Positions 29,822 to 38,416 of a stretch of DNA of 43,484 nt are shown in pieces. Made by a program: the position numbers and the translations under genes. Origin of the DNA: Phycisphaerales bacterium (GTDB taxonomy: Bacteria; Planctomycetota; Phycisphaerae; Phycisphaerales; SM1A02); NCBI GenBank assembly GCA_014238785.1, contig JABAAL010000037.1:1-43484 (forward strand), in the 5' to 3' direction. Position 1 is the stretch's first letter, and each line of letters begins with the position of its first letter. The notes below the pieces were generated by a model. The model saw only the letters and a list, made by a program, of their open reading frames with translations, was not told the origin of the DNA and did no database searches.

Positions 29822-30276
29822 AAAGGAAAAACGGCTTTGCACTCATTGACGTCATCATTGGCTCTGCGATGCTTGCTATCGGTTTAGCGGTAGTTATTTC
29901 GATGAGCAGCCGTTCACTCGGTCGGCAGTCAAACGCGCAACGACAGATTACAGCAAGTTGGCTTGCCGATGAAATTCTTGCCATGGCAATGGTTGTTGGC
30001 CCAGAAGAATATGCAAAAGCATATCCAAGTCGTGGACGATTTGATCCGCCGTTTGATGAATTTACTTTCGACGTATCACTTGAAGACAACTCACTTTACC
30101 TCCCTATAAAAGCAGTTGCTACTATTTCATGGGAAGCGTTAAATGGAATTCATTCTGTTGAAATTGAAACACTGATTGCAAGAGTACATGGAGAACCCGT
30201 GCCGCGAGCACCCGCAGAAACTGTCGACAGAGAAGAACGATACTGGGAAGCCATAGAAGCGAGGGAATTGCAATGA
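29815..30276 (+). CDS. gspI: Minor pseudopilin GspI-like with Asp at +5
   Basis: The 153-residue product starts MVKRKNG/FALIDVIIGSAMLAIG, a prepilin cleavage site followed by a hydrophobic helix, in the gspI position. The residue at +5, nearly always Glu in pseudopilins other than GspK, is Asp here. It overlaps gspH by 7 bp and gspJ by 4 bp. In the known complex GspI, J and K form the pseudopilus tip. Confidence 0.85.
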   Translation: MVKRKNGFALIDVIIGSAMLAIGLAVVISMSSRSLGRQSNAQRQITASWLADEILAMAMVVGPEEYAKAYPSRGRFDPPFDEFTFDVSLEDNSLYLPIKAVATISWEALNGIHSVEIETLIARVHGEPVPRAPAETVDREERYWEAIEARELQ

Positions 30277-31214
30277 TTCGTCGCGGCTTTACACTAATTG
30301 AGTTAATGGTTGCTGGGATGATGGCATCAATTGTGCTTGGTGGCATTACCACTTCCCTCTCACAACTTGGCTCTGCTAAATCCATAAGTCGACAACGTCT
30401 TGAAGCATTTTCTCGATGCGATACCGCACTTCGAACTATTCGAAAAGAAGTAATCTCCGTCTTACGCCGTGACGATTTATTTGATACGAGAATATTAATT
30501 TCAGATTTTACCGATCGATATCTTGGCGAAGATGTCGACCGAGACGAGCTCCTTGTTTTCAATGGAAATGTTAGAGCAAATAAAGAAATTGACTTTAACG
30601 GCGAAGGTCTTGAATACGAAACGCAAGTACGAATTGAAAACAATGACGTGAGTAGCGCACTATGGAAACGACGTGATGCCATCCTAGACGACAACCCAAT
30701 TGGCGGAGGAATGGCGACGCCAGTTGCAAATGGCATAGTTTCATTGCAACTTGAAGCCTTTGATGGAACCTCTTGGTTTCCACAATGGGATTCTGACGAA
30801 CTTGGAATACCGATGGCAATCCGCATCACGGTAACCTCGACCGGCATGGAGTTTCTACAAGAACTGGATACTTCATTGGTAACACTTCGAACTGTGGTTC
30901 CCCTGGACAGAATCATGCCACCTGCAGATTTATTTGCTCCTGTTGATGAAACAGACAGCGAAGAAGATGGCGATTTGGGCGGTGGCGACGCAAGCGGCGG
31001 CGCTGGAGAAGATGGTGGCTCCTCGGATGATAGTGGTGATTCTGGTTCTGGTTCTAGCGGCTCAGGAACCCGTCCAGGTGGCGAAGGTGGCACAGGCCCC
31101 GGCGGTATCGATAGTGGCCGCCCAGGGGGCAGCGGATCAGATGGCGGTGGCGGCCAATCTGACCCAGGTAGCATCACTGACCCTGATGGAAATGTACATA
31201 AATTGCCCACCTAA
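30273..31214 (+). CDS. gspJ: Minor pseudopilin GspJ-like with Gly/Ser-rich tail
   Basis: The 313-residue product starts MIRRG/FTLIELMVAGMMAS, a canonical prepilin site. A globular domain runs to about residue 230. The last 75-80 residues are an acidic then Gly/Ser-rich, disordered tail, which GspJ normally lacks. The gene overlaps gspI by 4 bp and gspK by one base. Position and size point to GspJ, the tip protein that contacts GspI and GspK. Confidence 0.88.
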   Translation: MIRRGFTLIELMVAGMMASIVLGGITTSLSQLGSAKSISRQRLEAFSRCDTALRTIRKEVISVLRRDDLFDTRILISDFTDRYLGEDVDRDELLVFNGNVRANKEIDFNGEGLEYETQVRIENNDVSSALWKRRDAILDDNPIGGGMATPVANGIVSLQLEAFDGTSWFPQWDSDELGIPMAIRITVTSTGMEFLQELDTSLVTLRTVVPLDRIMPPADLFAPVDETDSEEDGDLGGGDASGGAGEDGGSSDDSGDSGSGSSGSGTRPGGEGGTGPGGIDSGRPGGSGSDGGGGQSDPGSITDPDGNVHKLPT

Positions 31215-32512
31215 TGAAACGACACACTCCACATCATGGTTCTGTCATAGTCCTTGCGCTTTGGGCGCTTGGCATTGCTGCAATTGTCACGTCTTCCATT
31301 CAAGTTTTTGCCCAACGACAAGCACTCTTGGGTATTGAGGTAGCCGATCGAATTCAAGCAAGATGGGCGGCAAGAGCAGGAGTCGAAGCATCCATTGCAG
31401 TAATGTCCGATCACACCGCTAGACCAATTCCAAACAATGCCTTTGCTATGGTCGATGAACTTGAAATAGTTTCAGTAGGCGATGCTGGCAAAGCAACTTG
31501 GGATATCAGACACAATGTTGAAGGCGAAGATTTGCAAGGTCCGATGGACGAACACCGAAAGTTCAACATAAACTCAGAAGACAATTCGCTCTTTGTTTTT
31601 GTAATTGATGATTTAGTCTTTGGCATTCATGACGCCGTGATGGATTGGATTGACAAAGACGATGACCCAAGATTACTTGGCGTTGAAAGAGATTATTATT
31701 TAAGTTTAGAAACTTCTTACGAACCAAGAAATGGAAAATTACGTTCGATTGCTGAACTAGAACTCATCGCAGGCGTCATGCCAGATGATGTTCGGGGCGA
31801 AGATTGGGATCTTGATTATCGGCTTGACCCAAACGAAGACGACGGCGGTGAAAGTTTGCCATGGGATGAGCCAGACAACTATCTGCAAGGCGGCTGGGCT
31901 ACCCTACTGACGACATATTCTGTCGATGGCGGCGCAACTGATAGCGGTGAACCTCGTATTAATCTTCGAAATATTGACTACGAAACCCTTCAACTTCGAC
32001 TTGGCCTATCCCCAGAACAGGCAGAGGCACTTGTCAATTTTGCGTCTTCTGAAGATGTTGAGTTAGCAACCCTACTCACAACGACCCTTCGAACACTTTC
32101 GGGAGATGCTGAAGGTGTCGAAAACTTGTCCGACGAACAACTGCGCGTTATTTTTGCTGAGACTAGTCTTTTTGATCAACATGAGGCCCCAGAAGGCAGA
32201 ATGAACATCAATACTGTCTCTGTGGAACTCCTACATCGGCTCTACCCCGAACAGTCCCGCTTTGTTGAAGAACTCATATACCTTCGTTCCAGTCTTGCTG
32301 GGGGGATTTCGAACCCTATGGATTACCGCTCAATCGCAGGAATTGAAGATAATGACATCATGCAACTTTGCAGGTACTTCGATACCCGCAGTAATGTATA
32401 TACGATCTCATGCCTCGGAAAAGCGAATGGTAGCGGTGTTGAACAGGAAATAATAGTTATCGTCGATCGTTCTACCCTTCCTGTGACGATACTGGAATAC
32501 AGAGAACAATGA
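31214..32512 (+). CDS. gspK: Minor pseudopilin GspK
   Basis: The 432-residue product starts with a basic leader and HHG/SVIVLALWALGIAAI. Residue +5 is hydrophobic rather than Glu, which is characteristic of GspK. The long domain contains the helical insertion typical of the family, including MNINTVSVELLHRL, a helix-hairpin-like segment, and DHEFNINSE-like calcium-site residues (HRKFNINSEDNS). GspK caps the pseudopilus. Start and stop overlap gspJ and gspL by 1 and 4 bp. Confidence 0.93.
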   Translation: MKRHTPHHGSVIVLALWALGIAAIVTSSIQVFAQRQALLGIEVADRIQARWAARAGVEASIAVMSDHTARPIPNNAFAMVDELEIVSVGDAGKATWDIRHNVEGEDLQGPMDEHRKFNINSEDNSLFVFVIDDLVFGIHDAVMDWIDKDDDPRLLGVERDYYLSLETSYEPRNGKLRSIAELELIAGVMPDDVRGEDWDLDYRLDPNEDDGGESLPWDEPDNYLQGGWATLLTTYSVDGGATDSGEPRINLRNIDYETLQLRLGLSPEQAEALVNFASSEDVELATLLTTTLRTLSGDAEGVENLSDEQLRVIFAETSLFDQHEAPEGRMNINTVSVELLHRLYPEQSRFVEELIYLRSSLAGGISNPMDYRSIAGIEDNDIMQLCRYFDTRSNVYTISCLGKANGSGVEQEIIVIVDRSTLPVTILEYREQ

Positions 32513-34401
32513 ACGCAAACGTAACACAACCCAATTCTTCCCCCTCCGATTCTCATATCGTAGTTGTGCATCGGGTTGGCCCTAACTGGAATTGCCTTTT
32601 TGCTTCCCTAAACGATCAAGGCACACCCCTTGTGGAAGACACAATAGCCATTGAAGGCGACCAAGCACTAGAAAACCTTTTACGCACAAAATCACCAGCT
32701 CAAATCTTTGTAATTCTTCCAGGAAGTGATACCGTTTGCCGAACAACGACGCTGCCCGATGTTGAAAACGATCAGGTCATCGAGGCTCTTCGGTTGCAAG
32801 CGGAAGCGAAGTTGCTTGGTGGAACCCCATCGCACAGAAGAGCTATGGCGCCTTTGGATTCTGCCGTTGGAGAAACCAATCGAGTTGGTCTCATCGTTGC
32901 ATGGCCCGAATCGTCAGATCTTTCTTTCCCCTCTTGCCTTAAGGATGCGCATGTTATTCCTGATGCCGTCTCAATCGCTGCATTGCTTAACAATTTACGC
33001 CCAACTGAACCCCTTATATACGCAGATTTAGCAAATGGAACCGTCACAATCGCCCTTTCGCATGTGAATGGTGCGGCACTAAGAGCGACTCGGGAAAATT
33101 CCACGAATAAAGAGCGTTTCTTTGAAGGCATCGTCCGGACCGCCAATGAGACGGCGCTTCTCCATAACCATACCCCATCCTTTACAGAAGCAATGAATTC
33201 ACGGCTCTTAGTTGCACTCTCCAGCACTGTCGAAGAAGAAAATATGCTTCTAGTTCCAGAAATTATAGTCCGTGGCGCAGTTGACAGAGTCATGCAATGT
33301 TCAAATACAGACACTTCTTGGTGGAACGCATGGGGTATTGCACTTGGGGGGCTTCTCGCTGTAACTGGCTCACTTCAACCCCTTACAACAATGCAGCAAA
33401 ATGCGATTGAACTTCACCCCTCCGCCCTGGAAAAATTGACACAGCGATTAGAAAATCGAACATTTGCAACTCGACTACTTGTCGCTGCTATTCTTGTTCT
33501 TGCCCTTGGCCCAGCCATACTCTCTGGCATACGGTTAAGTGTTCTCTCCATTCTGCATCCTGACATCGAAGAAAGATACGACGAAACCGTGCTGGAAAGA
33601 AAACAGCACATTGTCTACAAAGAACTAGCCAAATCCGTTTGGCCAATGACGAAATTGATTGCTGATATCACGAATAATGTTCCAATTGGTATTGACATCG
33701 AAAGTCTACAAATCGATGTTGGCGAGCCAATTTCTATTCGCGGGCGAGCGATTAATGCCGAAGGGAAAACCGCTGCCGAAGTAATTGCTTTTTTACAAGA
33801 ACAATTACAAGAAACAGGAATGTATAAAGACATTGAATTTTCGTACAACCCTGCAGGAACATATGGTGATCGTGAATTTGACCTTTGGGCAACGGTGTCT
33901 GATTCCCTTCGAAGGCCCATATACATTCCAGAAAAAGATTTTGGGCAATGGACACTTGCAATGCAACAGGCAGGTACGCCACTTAACACAGTTGCCGCCA
34001 ACTCTGCCCAAGACGAGACCGGCCAAGAACAAGGTCGCCAGAGCGACTCCACCTTAACTCCCGCAATAAGCGACCTTGAATCCTCTGGAAACAGTGAGCC
34101 ACCCGCCTACATTGGTGATCGGCCAGAACGAGAACGAACGGAACGAACGCGAGCAAGTGCGCGTGATTCAGGTGCCAAATCGCGAACCGAAGCACGAGAT
34201 TCCGGCTCACCTAAAACGAGAGTTTCAGACCCACTTTCGCCCGAACTTATTAAAACCATGAGCCGTGATGAGACAAATATCGCGCTCAAAGACGTAACTG
34301 AAGGCTTGAAACGAATTGGGCGAACCGATCCAGATACTAAGAAAAGGCTTCGAGCAGAAATGCGGCTTCTCCTTGACCGGTTGAAAGAGGTACCAGAATG
34401 A
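32509..34401 (+). CDS. gspL: GspL-like protein: actin-like domain plus PilN-like domain
   Basis: The 630-residue product has a degenerate actin-like cytoplasmic half (about 15-290), one membrane helix at about 322-344, and a PilN/GspL-type ferredoxin-like periplasmic domain (about 360-470, with IGIDIESLQIDVG and ISIRGRA). A long, charged, low-complexity stretch follows (about 500-580) and a C-terminal helix. Typical GspL is about 400 residues, so the tail is extra. It overlaps gspK and gspM by 4 bp each. It should couple GspE to the inner-membrane platform. Confidence 0.85.
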   Translation: MNANVTQPNSSPSDSHIVVVHRVGPNWNCLFASLNDQGTPLVEDTIAIEGDQALENLLRTKSPAQIFVILPGSDTVCRTTTLPDVENDQVIEALRLQAEAKLLGGTPSHRRAMAPLDSAVGETNRVGLIVAWPESSDLSFPSCLKDAHVIPDAVSIAALLNNLRPTEPLIYADLANGTVTIALSHVNGAALRATRENSTNKERFFEGIVRTANETALLHNHTPSFTEAMNSRLLVALSSTVEEENMLLVPEIIVRGAVDRVMQCSNTDTSWWNAWGIALGGLLAVTGSLQPLTTMQQNAIELHPSALEKLTQRLENRTFATRLLVAAILVLALGPAILSGIRLSVLSILHPDIEERYDETVLERKQHIVYKELAKSVWPMTKLIADITNNVPIGIDIESLQIDVGEPISIRGRAINAEGKTAAEVIAFLQEQLQETGMYKDIEFSYNPAGTYGDREFDLWATVSDSLRRPIYIPEKDFGQWTLAMQQAGTPLNTVAANSAQDETGQEQGRQSDSTLTPAISDLESSGNSEPPAYIGDRPERERTERTRASARDSGAKSRTEARDSGSPKTRVSDPLSPELIKTMSRDETNIALKDVTEGLKRIGRTDPDTKKRLRAEMRLLLDRLKEVPE

Positions 34402-34985
34402 GTGAATTCATGGATCGTGTACATGCGTGGCCTCGTTCAATGCAATGGGTTTTTTGGGCTGCTGTGGGAACCATTGCGTTCTTGATTTGGGATGCAACTG
34501 TTGCTGATCTTGGAGCGTCATGGTCGGCGCGTGCAAATACAATCGAAGTCCAAATCAAAGAGGTGAACACACCTATTTTGCTTACCTCAAGTGTAAAAAA
34601 ATCTGTTTCTTCCTTTGGGAATATAGAACTTCCAAGAAGCAAAGCAGAAGGCGCCGCAGCTATGACAGATGCCGTGCATGCCATTTTGAGTTTGCACAAC
34701 GTAAAAGATGACGAATATACTCGTACAAAAACGAGTAAAATGAAAAATAGCGCTATGCTCGGCATAGCAAATAGTGGCCAACAACTTGAAGCCATGATTG
34801 GTGATATTCGATTTGAAGCAACCCAAGAAAATATTCTGAAAGTAATTTCCGATCTCGAAGGCAGTCCTTGGATCGACGCTGTTTCAGATATTCGCTTAAC
34901 GAAAAAAGACGGAAGGATGATTCGCGTAGATTTATCCGTAGAAGCGTGGGTCCTTACAACTTCTTCAAAAGGGCGACGCAGATGA
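34398..34985 (+). CDS. gspM: GspM/PilO-like platform protein
   Basis: The 195-residue product has a cytoplasmic start, a membrane helix at about 18-37, a helical segment and a small alpha/beta domain (about 130-190) ending in a basic tail. This topology and size, and the place directly after gspL, fit GspM or PilO. Overlaps of 4 bp on both sides imply coupled translation. Confidence 0.82.
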   Translation: MSEFMDRVHAWPRSMQWVFWAAVGTIAFLIWDATVADLGASWSARANTIEVQIKEVNTPILLTSSVKKSVSSFGNIELPRSKAEGAAAMTDAVHAILSLHNVKDDEYTRTKTSKMKNSAMLGIANSGQQLEAMIGDIRFEATQENILKVISDLEGSPWIDAVSDIRLTKKDGRMIRVDLSVEAWVLTTSSKGRRR

Positions 34986-35581
34986 TTACAGTAGACAAGT
35001 TAAAAGGGCCACTGGGGTGGAGCTTAGGTGCGCTTATCGTACTCCTCGTCTTTGCGTGCATAGTCTTTGTAACAATCGTCTCGCCGTTCTTTGGGCACAC
35101 GGGCAAACTACACTCCAACAGTAAAATGGCGGCCCTTGTCATGCAATACGATGAAAATAATGCAGCGGATATCGCTCGATTCAACGGTAGATCTGCATTT
35201 TTTAAACCAATTCGGATAGCAAGACCAACGCCCCCAACTCCAGTGAGAGAGGTAGTACAGGATCTCCCCCCACCTCTACCCCCAGAGCCAATTGGGCCAC
35301 CACCTGCTCCGGCTTCGTATACGGGGCCCCCACTTATTGCGATAATCGGAAACGAAGCATGGTTTAGAAACGGCTCGAGCAGTACACCGATTCTACGTTT
35401 GCAGATTGGCGAGGAAAAAGACGGTCTTAAACTCGTAAGCACGTTAGAGCCCACAATGGTAAAAGTCCAGCATCGAAGGGGCACGTATGAGATTGATCTC
35501 TTTGATGCCGATGAGCCATTCTTTCGAGAAGAGCCTCAACCAAGTGCCGCCAATCACTTCTTCAAGGAAGTCGAAGGGTAA
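34982..35581 (+). CDS. GspC/PilP-like linker protein
   Basis: The 199-residue product has a membrane helix at about 14-36, a proline-rich linker (about 78-118, with several PPLPPEP-like runs) and a C-terminal beta-rich domain (about 118-190; LIAIIGNEAWFR, LRLQIGEE, VKVQHRRGTYEIDLF). This resembles the homology region of GspC/PilP that binds the N0 domain of the secretin. The position after gspM and before gspD agrees. The ATG at 34982 overlaps the gspM stop by 4 bp; longer in-frame starts lie inside gspM and lack support. Confidence 0.8.
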   Translation: MITVDKLKGPLGWSLGALIVLLVFACIVFVTIVSPFFGHTGKLHSNSKMAALVMQYDENNAADIARFNGRSAFFKPIRIARPTPPTPVREVVQDLPPPLPPEPIGPPPAPASYTGPPLIAIIGNEAWFRNGSSSTPILRLQIGEEKDGLKLVSTLEPTMVKVQHRRGTYEIDLFDADEPFFREEPQPSAANHFFKEVEG

Positions 35582-35642
35582 ATACTTCTCAAATATGTTC
35601 CAAGGAACACCAAACCAGCGGGTGCCTTAGTCAACAAAACTT

Positions 35643-35677
35643 CATAAAAGCATATTTTCAAAAAATGGGCTTTTATG
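35643..35677 (+). terminator. AT-rich hairpin after the GspC/PilP-like gene
   Basis: CATAAAAGC (35643-35651) and GCTTTTATG (35669-35677) form a perfect 9-bp stem; the intervening bases can pair further (ATTTT with AAAAT). No clean U-tract follows, so it may only attenuate or protect mRNA ends. Confidence 0.4.
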
Positions 35678-35721
35678 TTACGCAACACCCTATTTTGCCG
35701 ATGAAAGTCAAATAGTTTTTC

Positions 35722-35751
35722 TTGCATTCAGAACCCATTTAGAAGTAATAT
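35722..35751 (+). promoter_or_regulatory. Predicted promoter of gspD
   Basis: TTGCAT (35722-35727), 18 bp, TAATAT (35746-35751). The 255-bp gap before gspD is the only long gap inside the secretion cluster, so the secretin may be transcribed on its own. The predicted start is about 35758, giving a leader of about 80 nt. Confidence 0.5.
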
Positions 35752-35836
35752 TTTCCCTCTTTGTTACGTTACTCTCTAGACAACAAAATTGTTATACACC
35801 ACTTCTGCAAATGAGAAGGATTCCAATAGTACACCC

Positions 35837-35968
35837 ATGATTACATTAGAAAACACCGCAATAGTAAGTGCCGCAATCTTGCTTTCGTTCGCAACAATAG
35901 CAGTTGCGCAAGATCGACCTGCACCAGAGCCGGCGCCCGTACTCGAACTCCCCGTGGAAAGCGATTAA
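35837..35968 (+). pseudogene. Signal-peptide exon-like start of gspD, ended by in-frame TAA
   Basis: Reading from ATG 35837 gives 43 residues: a hydrophobic signal peptide (TAIVSAAILLSFATIAVA), then AQDRPAPEP, and a TAA at 35966-35968. The same frame continues without another stop into the secretin (SGSNESEVVYMVEEG...). AGAAGGA lies 15 nt before the ATG. This is the natural N-terminus of GspD, cut off by one stop codon. A one-base change in that codon would restore a protein of about 860 residues. Confidence 0.75.
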
Positions 35969-35998
35969 TCAGGCAGCAATGAGTCGGAAGTCGTTTAC

Positions 35999-38416
35999 AT
36001 GGTCGAAGAAGGTACAGAAACACCCGCCTTTGAAACGGACGTAGAAGTCATACTTGGTAGCAATGAAACCAAAATGGTTCGTTGGCCTTCCAAGCGAGAA
36101 GTCCCAGAGGGTCAAGTCATTCTTGCTTTTGATGACGTCGCGGTGACTGAAACGTTTACCTTTATCGCAGAAACAACGGGTAAAATAATTATTCCCATTA
36201 AAAAGATGGGGATGAGCAATTCCAAAATTACATTACAAAACGATGAACCCGTAAGCCGCGGCATCGCTCTTGATATCCTCTTTCAAGCATTTGCCCTCAA
36301 TGGCATCGCGGTCATTGAGCGTGAAGACATGATCATCATTGGCCAGCAATCCCAAATCAAAGATTACCTTGGTGAATTTCCAGTCCTTGGCGTTAACGAC
36401 GATGTAATGAATCGGCAAGACCGAGGAACACTCGTCATCAAGGTCTTTGCAGTCGAAAAAACCGCAGCCGATGTCATTGCAAATAACATTAATGAAATGT
36501 TTGCCTCTTCGGACAACCCACTGAGTGTTTACCCAGAATCCAACCAAATAGTCGTTGTAGGCGACATTGGCCTTTGCCAACAAGTACAAACACTTATTAC
36601 GCAACTTGACCATATTTGGAGAAGCGGAGAACTCAAAACGTTTCGCCTGAAATATGCAGACGCATCTGAAATTTCAAATAATATTCTTGAACTCTTCGAA
36701 GATTCTGGATCCGCACCGAGTACAAGAAATACTGCCAATAGAACTCAAAACAGAGCTCGCACAGCAACCACCGCTACAAATACTGCCGAAGTAGAACTTC
36801 GGCTCACGGTGAACATGCAACAAAACTCCGTAACCGTACAAGCCGAACCAGACATCATGAAAGATATCGAGCGTCTTATCGTGCAAGAATGGGACTTGCC
36901 AAGACCAACTGAAACAAGCAAGATGTATCTCTTGCGCTTCAGCGACCCTATTAAAATCAAAAACTTGCTCGTGGAGATTCTTGGTGGAGGCTCAACATCA
37001 TCGAGTTCCGGTTCCCGTGCGGGTGGCCAGACACAGCGCGCTGACGTTACTGAAGCAATGAGCGGTGTGTACCGTTTTGAAGCCTATCCAGATAAAAACG
37101 CATTACTCGTACTATCAAAAACCGAGGAAAGCTTTTCATTCCTCGACTCTATCATCGACTCGCTTGACCAACCCTCTGATGTAGGCTTGCCAAAAATTGT
37201 TGAACTAAAACATGCCGACGCAGTGGCACTTTCAGAGGAAATCAACGCACTACTTGCGGCTCCTGGAGTTTCGGCAACAATCCAACGACCAGATCAAGGC
37301 CTCTCTGGTGAAGGTTTTGGCGAATCCGCCGCATCAACGGACAACGAGTCCGGTGGACAGATGAGTTTCCCTTGGCAACAAGGCGGAGCCAACTCCGATG
37401 AGCAATCACCCGAGTCTTCCCTTATTGCAAAAATACGCCTCGTACCAATCGTCAGGCAAAACGCACTCGCCTTTGTTGCACCACCACAGTACATGGGGTA
37501 TGTACTTGATCTGATTGAAGAGTTTGATCAACCAACTCGTCAAGTGATGATTTCTGCAACGATTGCGGCAGTCACGCTAACAGAAGGATTAGCTCTAGGT
37601 CTCCGTTGGGGAAATGGCGTCACTGCCGATGGAGCTAATACTATTGGGATGAACGGCGACATTTTAGGAGATATCACTGATATTTTCGGTGGTATCTTTG
37701 CCGGAGGTGGTGCAACATTTTTTGGAGCATCAAATGTTGGCATCGCACTTGACGCACTCAACCAACTTACGAATGTTCGTGTTATTCAACAACCAAGAAC
37801 ATTCACTTCAGACAACCAAGAGTCCATCTTTTTCAATGGTCAAGAAGTCCCCGTACGAACCACAAGCAACACTACAAGCAGTGGTCTTGTTGAAGGGGGA
37901 TTTGAATATCGGGACGTTGGCGTCATGCTCAATGTTCGACCTCGAATTACCGCGCACGGAAATGTTGACTTAACTATCAACGTTGAACTTTCTGATATCC
38001 AGTCAGGGCCCACAGGTGTTGGCGAGAATCCGATTTTCACACGAAGACAAGTACGAAGCCAAGTGCAACTTCACGATGGAGCAACTGTGCTTATCGGTGG
38101 CATTTTACAAGAACGCGAATCTAAAGTTAAACGCAAATTCCCTCTTCTTGGAGATATCCCTCTTATTGGCGCTATTTTTACTTCCATTGATGACGAAACA
38201 ATCCGCGAAGAACTACTCGTCTTCATCACGCCAGTGATTGTTAATCAACAGGACGATAACAGCGGTGCATACAACTTAGAGTACCTCGAGCGGTTAGAAG
38301 AAATTTCTTTGCCTGTAGATGTGCAAGTCGACAACATTAATGACAACAAGGAATTGGATTTCCTCAAACAACGATTACGTAACCCAGCCGCGGACTACAC
38401 ACCGCAGAACAAATGA
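35999..38416 (+). CDS. gspD: Type II secretion secretin GspD, body
   Basis: From the ATG at 35999 the frame encodes 805 residues without a signal peptide. Domains are N0 (about 45-105, VILAFDDVAVTETFTFIAE), N1-N3 (about 140-470, with Ser/Gly-rich and Thr/Arg-rich inserts), and the secretin barrel (about 505-770). The barrel contains QVMISATIAAVTLTEG, VPVRTTSNTTSSG, YRDVGVMLNVRPRI and TVLIGGILQERE followed by PLLGDIPLIGAIF. It forms the outer-membrane gate. GGAAG lies 9 nt before this ATG, so reinitiation after the TAA is conceivable, but the product would lack an export signal. The gene overlaps the next by 4 bp. Confidence 0.93.
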   Translation: MVEEGTETPAFETDVEVILGSNETKMVRWPSKREVPEGQVILAFDDVAVTETFTFIAETTGKIIIPIKKMGMSNSKITLQNDEPVSRGIALDILFQAFALNGIAVIEREDMIIIGQQSQIKDYLGEFPVLGVNDDVMNRQDRGTLVIKVFAVEKTAADVIANNINEMFASSDNPLSVYPESNQIVVVGDIGLCQQVQTLITQLDHIWRSGELKTFRLKYADASEISNNILELFEDSGSAPSTRNTANRTQNRARTATTATNTAEVELRLTVNMQQNSVTVQAEPDIMKDIERLIVQEWDLPRPTETSKMYLLRFSDPIKIKNLLVEILGGGSTSSSSGSRAGGQTQRADVTEAMSGVYRFEAYPDKNALLVLSKTEESFSFLDSIIDSLDQPSDVGLPKIVELKHADAVALSEEINALLAAPGVSATIQRPDQGLSGEGFGESAASTDNESGGQMSFPWQQGGANSDEQSPESSLIAKIRLVPIVRQNALAFVAPPQYMGYVLDLIEEFDQPTRQVMISATIAAVTLTEGLALGLRWGNGVTADGANTIGMNGDILGDITDIFGGIFAGGGATFFGASNVGIALDALNQLTNVRVIQQPRTFTSDNQESIFFNGQEVPVRTTSNTTSSGLVEGGFEYRDVGVMLNVRPRITAHGNVDLTINVELSDIQSGPTGVGENPIFTRRQVRSQVQLHDGATVLIGGILQERESKVKRKFPLLGDIPLIGAIFTSIDDETIREELLVFITPVIVNQQDDNSGAYNLEYLERLEEISLPVDVQVDNINDNKELDFLKQRLRNPAADYTPQNK

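Noticed and set aside
30122..31210. Minus-strand frame of 362 codons, Pro/Ser-rich
   Set aside because: It is antisense to gspI/gspJ; its proline runs mirror the Gly-rich tail of GspJ, and the sense frame carries clear prepilin motifs.
35999..38416. Stop codon reassignment as explanation for the gspD TAA
   Set aside because: TAA is the terminal codon of other intact genes here, such as rpsA and pdxA, with no sign of extension past them.
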